Assembly (NCBI GenBank): GCA_024689285.1
Contig: JAILDR010000188.1
Location: 1-28,923 of the forward strand
Reading direction: 5' to 3'
From: Bacteroidales bacterium
GTDB taxonomy: Bacteria; Bacteroidota; Bacteroidia; Bacteroidales; F082
Length of the DNA: 28,923 nt
Below the pieces are notes generated by a model. The model was not told the origin of the DNA. It made no database searches and was given only the letters and a program-made list of their open reading frames with translations. Shown piece by piece: positions 23,435-28,923 of this stretch (positions are counted from its first letter, which is position 1; each line of letters starts with the position of its first letter). Position numbers and translations under genes: made by a program.

Positions 23435-24061
23435 TTATCCCAAACTGAAAACAAATTGTTTCTCAACGTATTCCCATCGAACTGTGCCGAAACGGATGAG
23501 ATGAGCTAAAAGAGTGATGACTTTGTGACGTGGGAGTTTGGATTGCCGGATGATTTGGTTGAGCGTTTGCTGCCCCTGCATCGTGTCTAAAAGCTTGCGT
23601 ATGTCGTCGTTGAAGGTGATGGTGGCACCCTGTGTTAGCTGCGACTCGCGCCAAAGGGCGAACAAAACAGGGGAGGCCACGATGTTCTCGTCGTGGATGC
23701 GGATATAGGCTCGCATTTGTCCGTCCTCGTCTTGGGCGCAGATGGGTTTTTTGTCGGCCGGGGGCACGGTGGCGACCACGATAGTACGTCCTTCAGCGTG
23801 ATAGGTGTCGAATCTGACGCTTGCCTCGGGCTTGCAGAACTTGTAGGCTGCCTGATGCATCACGTAGATTTCTCCTTCTTTACGTACACCTGAGAGATGC
23901 CCGTCGTCGCGCACACCGATAAGCAACCGTCCGCCGTCGGTATTGGCGAAGGCCGAGACCGATTTGGCCAGTTTGCAGGGGTCGTCAACACGGTACTTGA
24001 AGTCTTGCCGCTGATGTTCGCCCTCGCTGATGAGGCTGAGAAGATAGTGCTTGTCGTCCAT
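23435..24061 (-). CDS. AlbA_2 (Schlafen-type) putative DNA-binding protein
   Basis: This 208-aa protein has an N-terminal AlbA_2 domain: EGEHQRQDFKYRV, followed by SVSAFANTDGGRLLIGV and DDGHLSGV (residues about 12-60). Proteins with this domain are usually annotated as ATP-binding or transcriptional regulators. The C-terminal part (about 140-208) may be a small winged helix (LNQIIRQSKLPRHKVITLL). The ATG at 24061 is chosen because it sits just before the domain; the longer frame starts upstream of the promoter box. It converges on vsr with 8 nt between stop codons. Function is unknown; regulation or nucleic-acid binding is the likely role. Confidence 0.78.
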   Translation of the reverse strand: MDDKHYLLSLISEGEHQRQDFKYRVDDPCKLAKSVSAFANTDGGRLLIGVRDDGHLSGVRKEGEIYVMHQAAYKFCKPEASVRFDTYHAEGRTIVVATVPPADKKPICAQDEDGQMRAYIRIHDENIVASPVLFALWRESQLTQGATITFNDDIRKLLDTMQGQQTLNQIIRQSKLPRHKVITLLAHLIRFGTVRWEYVEKQFVFSLG

Positions 24062-24069
24062 AGAAGGTG

Positions 24070-24077
24070 CAAAGGTA
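24070..24077 (-). promoter_or_regulatory. -7 promoter box for the AlbA_2 gene
   Basis: On the minus strand it reads TACCTTTG. It ends 8 nt from the chosen ATG, so the mRNA would be nearly leaderless. No clear -33 element was found. Confidence 0.45.
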
Positions 24078-24120
24078 GCGGAAAAATGAACAATTTTTAC
24101 GCACCGAGTATTTTTCTTTC

Positions 24121-24128
24121 TAACTTTG
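24121..24128 (+). promoter_or_regulatory. -7 promoter box for mscL
   Basis: TAACTTTG fits TAnnTTTG and lies 52 nt before the mscL ATG; the -33 region is only weakly T-rich. Confidence 0.5.
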
Positions 24129-24180
24129 CGGTGAAAAATCAATTCAACAGTTAAACAATCAACAATTAAACATCAACATT

Positions 24181-24606
24181 ATGGGTAAGTTTATTCAAGA
24201 ATTCAAGGAGTTTGCCATGAAGGGCAACGTCATGGACATGGCTGTCGGTGTGGTCATCGGTGGCGCATTCGGAAAAATCGTTTCTTCGTTGGTGTCCGAC
24301 ATCATCATGCCGCTCATCGGTGCCGTCACGGGTGGTCTCAACTTCACCGATTGGAAGTGGGTGATTCGCGAAGCCGTTATGGACGGCGAGACGGTCGTCA
24401 AGCCGGCCCTCTGCCTGACTTGGGGTAACTTCCTGCAAGTCGTCTTCGACTTCATCATCATCGCCTTCTCCATCTTCTTGGTCATCAAGGGTATCAACCA
24501 GCTGAAGAGAAAAGAAGAGCCGAAGCCTGAAGAGCCAGCCGCTCCTGCCGGCCCGACCCAAGAGGAACTCCTCGCTGAGATTCGCGATTTGCTGAAGAAC
24601 AGGTAA
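24181..24606 (+). CDS. mscL: large-conductance mechanosensitive channel
   Basis: This 141-aa inner-membrane channel opens under membrane tension to release solutes during osmotic downshock. The N-terminal amphipathic helix and first membrane segment are typical ([21 protein letters not shown], then [13 protein letters not shown]). The second segment is [19 protein letters not shown]. The cytoplasmic end has the usual helix [12 protein letters not shown] after a Pro/Ala-rich linker ([13 protein letters not shown]). Length is normal. It has its own promoter box and terminator and is probably monocistronic. Confidence 0.96.
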   Translation: MGKFIQEFKEFAMKGNVMDMAVGVVIGGAFGKIVSSLVSDIIMPLIGAVTGGLNFTDWKWVIREAVMDGETVVKPALCLTWGNFLQVVFDFIIIAFSIFLVIKGINQLKRKEEPKPEEPAAPAGPTQEELLAEIRDLLKNR

Positions 24607-24630
24607 GGTCTTCGGAACGGATTGAAAATG

Positions 24631-24669
24631 ATAGGGTGTGCCTGCTTTTGAGGTACACCCTATTTGTTT
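24631..24669. terminator. terminator between mscL and the convergent toxin gene
   Basis: ATAGGGTGTGCC (24631-24642) pairs with GGTACACCCTAT (24652-24663) with one mismatch, followed by TTGTTT. It serves mscL and might also work for the gene converging from the right. Confidence 0.75.
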
Positions 24670-24692
24670 AATGGTTTATATAGTTTTGCAAT

Positions 24693-25055
24693 CTATTTCT
24701 CGTTAACCTGCTGTATCTCTTCAATATATCGTTTTACTTGTTCAAGCAGCGGACCAAGGTCGTTGGTGTAGGTCTCCCAAATAAACAACGGACTTGCCAC
24801 GTAATAACCATGCACGAGCACATTACGCATATCGACAATACTGCGCCAAGGTGTTTCTGGATGCTCATCCTGGAATTCTTTGGTTAGCATATTGGCGGCT
24901 TCACCTATAATCATGATATTGTATACCACAGCATGAAAGCACATTTTATCGTCTTTCATTTCCTCAAAGGTTTTGCCTTCTAGAAAATCCTTCACATGGC
25001 CGATGCTGGCTTCAATGTGATATAAGCGTTCAATATCCCTAATTCGCTCTCTCAT
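24693..25055 (-). CDS. hepT: HepT-like HEPN toxin of a HEPN/MNT toxin-antitoxin pair
   Basis: This 120-aa helical protein carries the HEPN ribonuclease motif RX4HXY as R77-NVLV-H82-G-Y84. The helix NIMIIGEAANML is typical of HepT (DUF86). HepT cleaves RNA, and in studied systems its tyrosine is adenylylated by the partner MntA to neutralise it. The start at 25055 overlaps the end of the MNT gene by 17 nt; a longer upstream start would run further into that gene and is less likely. The overlap indicates a coupled toxin-antitoxin operon with the antitoxin first. Confidence 0.88.
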   Translation of the reverse strand: MRERIRDIERLYHIEASIGHVKDFLEGKTFEEMKDDKMCFHAVVYNIMIIGEAANMLTKEFQDEHPETPWRSIVDMRNVLVHGYYVASPLFIWETYTNDLGPLLEQVKRYIEEIQQVNEK

Positions 25056-25338
25056 AAAACAATTTCTTATCACGATTCGCTGATTCCACAGCAAAGGGAA
25101 GCAAAGTGCCTTCCTCTACAAGGTCGACTTGACGACCAAGGCGTTCTTCTAGTTCCCTCCACATCCTTGCATAAGCAAACAAACCGATAGGGCTGCTATG
25201 GTCAAACTCAACGAGTATATCCACGTCGCTGTCTGGCGTAGCCTCACCTCGGGCGAATGAGCCGAACAGCCAAGCTTTCAAAACGGGTTGCGTCTTGAAA
25301 TATTCTGTAATGGTCAATAACATAGTTTGTTCACTCAT
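25039..25338 (-). CDS. mntA: MntA-like nucleotidyltransferase antitoxin
   Basis: This 99-aa minimal nucleotidyltransferase has the motif GSX10DXD exactly as G26-S27 ... D38-V39-D40 (GSFARGEATPDSDVDILVEF). A later conserved acidic position follows in RQVDLVEEG. It would AMPylate the HepT tyrosine. The ATG at 25338 follows a TACCTTTG box on the same strand; the longer frame begins upstream of that box. The order (antitoxin then toxin) and the 17-nt overlap match characterised HepT/MntA operons. Confidence 0.88.
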   Translation of the reverse strand: MSEQTMLLTITEYFKTQPVLKAWLFGSFARGEATPDSDVDILVEFDHSSPIGLFAYARMWRELEERLGRQVDLVEEGTLLPFAVESANRDKKLFYERAN

Positions 25339-25358
25339 TGTATTGTCTTTTTCTGCTG

Positions 25359-25366
25359 CAAAGGTA
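25359..25366 (-). promoter_or_regulatory. -7 promoter box for mntA-hepT
   Basis: On the minus strand it reads TACCTTTG, 20 nt before the mntA ATG. The -33 element is unclear. Confidence 0.5.
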
Positions 25367-25406
25367 AACAAATTTATGAAAACTACATCGATTAAGCAAA
25401 AAACAC

Positions 25407-25414
25407 TACCTTTG
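25407..25414 (+). promoter_or_regulatory. -7 promoter box for the T9SS type B protein
   Basis: TACCTTTG, 24 nt before the ATG at 25439; no good -33 TTTG. It is divergent from the mntA box, the two lying 40 bp apart. Confidence 0.5.
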
Positions 25415-25438
25415 CAAGTTCAAAAAGAGAGTGCAATA

Positions 25439-27697
25439 ATGCGTAAACTATTACTTGTCATCGGTTTCCTCTTCTTCTTCACCTTTGCTGCAAGGGCGAC
25501 CCACCAGCGTGCGGCTGAGATTACCTATACTTGGTTGGGGGGCAATGCATACGAGTTTACGCTGACTTGCTATACCTATACACCAAGTCCGGCAGGACTG
25601 CAACGCGACTCGCTGTTGGTGCGGTGGGGCGACGGCTCAGAGGAATACATCCCCCGTGTGGTGCTGCATAACCTTGGTGACGACTATACGCTGAATGTGT
25701 ATAAGAAGATTCATAACTATTCGTCTTCAGGCACTTACGTCATTAGTATGGAGGACGCTAACCGAAATTATGGCGTCATCAATGTGCCCAACTCGGTGAT
25801 GGTACCCATGCACATCGAGACGGAACTGGTCATCAACCCGTTCTTGGGCTACAACAACTCCGTGCAGCTGCTCAACGCGCCTGTCGACAAAGGCTGTGTG
25901 GGCAAACTCTATCTGCACAATCCCTCGGCTTACGACCCCGATGGCGACAGCTTGAGCTATAAGTTGGTGACTTGCAAAGGTCAAGACGGTATCGAAATCG
26001 CGGGCTATACCTTGCCCCAGGCTTCTCATTCGTTTAGCATCGACTCGCTGACGGGCGAACTGCGATGGGATGTGCCACAGATGAAAGGTGAATACAATGT
26101 GGCCATCATGGTGGAGGAGTGGCGGCACGGGGTGAAGATTGGCTCTGTGGTGCGCGACATGCAAATTCTCATATTGAATTGTGACAACGACTTGCCTCAA
26201 ATCCAATGTGACGACCCGTTCTGTGTGGTAGCCGGTGAACAACTGGATTTCCTCATTTCGGCTTCCGATCCTGATGGCGACAACGTCACGCTGACGGCTT
26301 CGGGTGCGCCTTTTGAAGTGGCGGTCAGTCCGGCCATCTTGAATCCCGAAACGGCATTCGGAACACATCCCGAAATGGAGTTCCTTTGGAATACCAACTA
26401 CGTCCATATCCGCAGCACGCCTTATCAAGTGGTGGTTCATGCCAAGGACGATGATACGCCCATAAGCCTGACCAACCTGAAGACGGTGAGTATCCAGGTG
26501 ATGGGACCCAAAGTGCAAAACTTTGCCGCTGACTTGAATGGTCATGATGTGAGGCTGTCGTGGCAGCGTTATCCTTGTTCCAATGCGGTGGCCTTGCTCG
26601 TCTATCGCAAGGTGGGCTGCGACGGCTATGAACCTGACGCGTGTGAGACAGGCATCCGCCAAGGTTACCAACTGATGGCCACCTTAAACGATGTCTCTGC
26701 AACCTCTTATATCGATTCCAACCTCTCGCAAGGTGTCTCTTACGAGTACCGCATCCTGGCTCAGTTCCCCGACGGGGCTTTGGGTGTCGTCAGCGATGCG
26801 GCCTGCGTGGAGCTGAAGAACGACTGCCCACTGATGACGCACGTCTCTAACGACAGCGTTGACCTCGTTTCAGGTCATGTAATCGCCTGCTGGTCCAAGC
26901 CTAAAGAGATTGAAGAGCAATATGTTGCGCCCTATCGTTATATCTTGACCCGCATTCTCGATGGCGAGACTTCCGTCGTTTACGAAGGTGCCGACACATC
27001 CTTCCTCGACATCAATCTCAATCTGGCAGAAGCCAACACGTTGTCTTATAAAGTGCAGATGCACGACGCCCAACAGCAAACGATGGGGGAGAGTACGACA
27101 GCTTCAGCGGTGATGCTTTCGGCCAGTGGCACCAACGATGAAGCCCGCCTCTCATGGACGGAAGCTGTCCCTTGGATGGTGGACAGTACCCAAGTGTTCA
27201 AGGAAGTGGACAATCATTTCGTTGGAGTAGCCTCCGTGACGGGCTTTGAATATACCGACACCAATGTGGAAACCGACCAAATCTATCGCTATTATGTCCG
27301 CACCTTCGGTCATTATACCATAGAAGGCATTATGCGGCCTTTGGTGAATTATTCCGCCATCAAATTGGTGCGCATTGGTCACGAGGAACCGATAGAAGAG
27401 TTCTCCTACGTGTTACCCAACGTTTTCACGCCCAATGGCGACGGCTTCAATGATGTGTTTGAACCCAAGGTAACAGGCCTTTCTCTGCTGTTGAGTGCCA
27501 AGACGGTCATTTTCAACCGTTGGGGCAATGTCCTTTGGGACGGCGACGACCCGCTCATCCATTGGGACGGCAAAAGCAAACAGACAGGTTTGGACTGCTC
27601 AACGGGGACGTATTTTTATGTCACCGACATCATCTATCAGGGCGAAACAGGGGAGGAGAAATTGCACTTGCAAGGTTCTATTACCATTGTCCGATAG
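25439..27697 (+). CDS. T9SS type B (gliding motility-associated C-terminal) surface protein
   Basis: This 752-aa protein has a signal peptide ending near AARA-THQ (residue 21). Residues about 22-160 are the N-domain widespread in Bacteroidota secreted proteins (THQRAAEITYTW, then LVRWGDGS). Two cadherin-like motifs follow (DPDGDSLSYKL near 163, SDPDGDNVTLT near 274). Fibronectin type III-like domains cover about 360-640. The end from about 655 (LPNVFTPNGDGFNDVF, then VIFNRWGNVLW and GTYFYV) is the CHU_C/type B sorting domain for secretion through T9SS, usually without the lipid-linked cleavage of type A. The ATG at 25439 was chosen because the open frame otherwise begins inside mntA on the other strand. 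Ligand is unknown. Confidence 0.85.
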   Translation: MRKLLLVIGFLFFFTFAARATHQRAAEITYTWLGGNAYEFTLTCYTYTPSPAGLQRDSLLVRWGDGSEEYIPRVVLHNLGDDYTLNVYKKIHNYSSSGTYVISMEDANRNYGVINVPNSVMVPMHIETELVINPFLGYNNSVQLLNAPVDKGCVGKLYLHNPSAYDPDGDSLSYKLVTCKGQDGIEIAGYTLPQASHSFSIDSLTGELRWDVPQMKGEYNVAIMVEEWRHGVKIGSVVRDMQILILNCDNDLPQIQCDDPFCVVAGEQLDFLISASDPDGDNVTLTASGAPFEVAVSPAILNPETAFGTHPEMEFLWNTNYVHIRSTPYQVVVHAKDDDTPISLTNLKTVSIQVMGPKVQNFAADLNGHDVRLSWQRYPCSNAVALLVYRKVGCDGYEPDACETGIRQGYQLMATLNDVSATSYIDSNLSQGVSYEYRILAQFPDGALGVVSDAACVELKNDCPLMTHVSNDSVDLVSGHVIACWSKPKEIEEQYVAPYRYILTRILDGETSVVYEGADTSFLDINLNLAEANTLSYKVQMHDAQQQTMGESTTASAVMLSASGTNDEARLSWTEAVPWMVDSTQVFKEVDNHFVGVASVTGFEYTDTNVETDQIYRYYVRTFGHYTIEGIMRPLVNYSAIKLVRIGHEEPIEEFSYVLPNVFTPNGDGFNDVFEPKVTGLSLLLSAKTVIFNRWGNVLWDGDDPLIHWDGKSKQTGLDCSTGTYFYVTDIIYQGETGEEKLHLQGSITIVR

Positions 27698-27727
27698 TTT
27701 TTATTGATGGCATTTGGATTTGAATTA

Positions 27728-27741
27728 CCTCGAATTCGAGG
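27728..27741. repeat. 14-bp perfect palindrome after the type B gene
   Basis: CCTCGAATTCGAGG is fully palindromic with no loop. It is flanked by partly symmetric GAATT/AATTGAAT words. It lies 31 nt after the stop codon and has no T-run. Confidence 0.5.
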
Positions 27742-27811
27742 CAATTGAATCAAATGATCATCAGGCAATTGCAGACATTGGAAGAGCATAATGCTGGTAA
27801 ATGCTTGGAAT

Positions 27812-27842
27812 AAAAAAGAGACGCGGTTTGTCGCGTCTCTAC
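27812..27842 (-). terminator. gapA terminator formed by a GTAG-footed REP-like hairpin
   Basis: On the minus strand a GTAG foot (27842-27839) is followed by the stem AGAGACGCG/CGCGTCTCT (9 bp, loop ACAAAC), then six T (27817-27812). It is 31 nt after the gapA stop and has the shape of an intrinsic terminator. The GTAG foot and GAC-type stem resemble the REPs near 3022. Confidence 0.8.
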
Positions 27843-27872
27843 AATCATTCGTTAAATCCGTGTAATCCGTAG

Positions 27873-28880
27873 TTAGTATTTCATCATCTCGATGAGGTCG
27901 ACCATGCGGTTGGAATAACCCCATTCGTTGTCGTACCACGACATAATCTTCACCATCTTGCCCATCACCATGGTGCTTTGGGCATCGAAGATGCTGCTGT
28001 GCGGGTTGTGGATGACATCGCAGCTGACGATTGGGTCTTCAGTATATTCAAGCACACCCATCATCGGGCCTTCAGCGGCTTCCTTCATGGCGGCGTTGAT
28101 TTCTTCCTTAGTGGCTTCGGTTTTCAAGGTGCAGACGAGGTCGACCAATGAACCGGTAGGCGTAGGAACGCGGACAGCGATACCATCGAGTTTGCCATTC
28201 AGTTCAGGGATGACGATACCCACAGCCTTAGCGGCACCAGTAGTGGTGGGGATTTGCGACATGGCGGCCGAGCGGGCACGGCGCAGGTCGCTGTGCGGAC
28301 CGTCAAGGATGACTTGGTCGTTGGTGTAGCTGTGGATGGTGGTGATGTAGCCCTGCTCGATGCCGAAGCGGTCGTTCAACACCTTGGCGACGGGAGCCAG
28401 GCAGTTGGTGGTGCAGGAGGCGTTGCTCACGCACTCGATGTCGTCGGTCAGGTCGTTGTTGTTGACGCCAACCACGACGGTGGCATCGATAGCGTCTTTC
28501 GAGGGAGCCGAGAGGATGACCTTCTTGGCGCCGTTCTTCAGGTGGTCGCCATAGCCGCCCTTGCTGCTTTCCTTCGAGCGGAACACACCGGTCGATTCAA
28601 CCACTACATCGGGGGTCTTGCTCCACTTGATGTTCAAGGGTGAACGCTCAGCGGTGACGGGGACGCGCACACCGTTGACAATCAGGGCGGTTTCGTCGTA
28701 TTCCACCGTGCCGGGGAACTTGCCCTGGGTGGAGTCGTATTTCAACAGGTGGGCCAGCACCTTGGTGCTCGTCAGGTCGTTGACGCCCACGATTTCGAGA
28801 TTCGGACGTTCGCAGATGATGCGGAACACGTTGCGGCCAATGCGGCCGAAACCATTGATACCTACTTTAATCTTTTCCAT
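27873..28880 (-). CDS. gapA: glyceraldehyde-3-phosphate dehydrogenase
   Basis: This 335-aa glycolytic enzyme oxidises glyceraldehyde 3-phosphate to 1,3-bisphosphoglycerate with NAD+. The Rossmann motif GINGFGRIGR is at residues 7-16. The catalytic cysteine is C156 in NASCTTNC, with the histidine in HSYTNDQ. The C-terminal WYDNEWGYSNRM is diagnostic. The start is the ATG giving MEKIKVGING; an earlier in-frame Met would add nine polar residues. D33-equivalent in GVNDLTS favours NAD over NADP. No TAnnTTTG box is visible in the 43 nt upstream that the window contains. Confidence 0.96.
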   Translation of the reverse strand: MEKIKVGINGFGRIGRNVFRIICERPNLEIVGVNDLTSTKVLAHLLKYDSTQGKFPGTVEYDETALIVNGVRVPVTAERSPLNIKWSKTPDVVVESTGVFRSKESSKGGYGDHLKNGAKKVILSAPSKDAIDATVVVGVNNNDLTDDIECVSNASCTTNCLAPVAKVLNDRFGIEQGYITTIHSYTNDQVILDGPHSDLRRARSAAMSQIPTTTGAAKAVGIVIPELNGKLDGIAVRVPTPTGSLVDLVCTLKTEATKEEINAAMKEAAEGPMMGVLEYTEDPIVSCDVIHNPHSSIFDAQSTMVMGKMVKIMSWYDNEWGYSNRMVDLIEMMKY

Positions 28881-28923
28881 CTTTGTAAATTTATGATTTC
28901 TAATCAATTACGTTCAATTTAGG

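Overview
The window is a chromosomal segment of a Bacteroidota bacterium, most likely of the order Bacteroidales. Four lines of evidence agree. Proteins carry type IX secretion (T9SS) C-terminal signals of both type A and type B. Many genes are preceded by the Bacteroidota sigma-factor -7 box TAnnTTTG and lack strong Shine-Dalgarno sequences. There is a lipid A gene (lpxB) and an SDR-type threonine dehydrogenase paired with kbl. The RAYT/REP repeats have the form common in this phylum. I cannot place it below order from sequence alone.

Layout. 1-2241: threonine catabolism (kbl, tdh) separated by an imperfect hairpin. 2242-4414: a repeat-rich stretch with a 128-nt nested hairpin, a small lipoprotein gene with a strong terminator, two REP-pair (BIME-like) elements, a RAYT transposase gene that carries a third such element inside its own reading frame, and a remnant of an AAA ATPase gene. 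4415-19097: a co-oriented block maf - surE - small membrane protein - lpxB - T9SS surface proteins - comEC. Between lpxB and comEC lie one T9SS type A protein (583 aa) and a tandemly duplicated three-gene cassette. Each cassette encodes a 787-aa secreted IgGFc-binding-like protein, a roughly 220-aa lipoprotein and a roughly 280-aa outer-membrane beta-barrel protein. A promoter-like box separates the two cassettes. 19248-20955: tRNA-Asp(GTC), a terminator hairpin, then prfC. 20956-21562: no gene, but a 21-bp perfect inverted repeat. 21563-25338: an HD-domain protein and a divergent isoprenylcysteine methyltransferase-like protein, then vsr with a second type of REP inserted in frame, an AlbA_2 (Schlafen-type) protein, mscL and a HepT/MntA (HEPN/MNT) toxin-antitoxin pair. 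25439-27697: a 752-aa T9SS type B surface protein. 27812-28880: gapA on the minus strand, ending in a GTAG-footed hairpin terminator.

Two themes stand out. First, the duplicated secreted protein / lipoprotein / beta-barrel cassette looks like a surface-assembly or adhesin system. A 787-aa protein passes through T9SS, while the lipoprotein and barrel could anchor or display it. The function is inference. Second, short palindromic repeats have entered genes without breaking the frame, in the RAYT gene itself and in vsr. One 15-nt repeat unit is exactly five codons long, so it can expand without a frameshift. Gene starts were set at ATG codons supported by family alignment; several longer open frames begin at upstream TTG or GTG codons and were trimmed.
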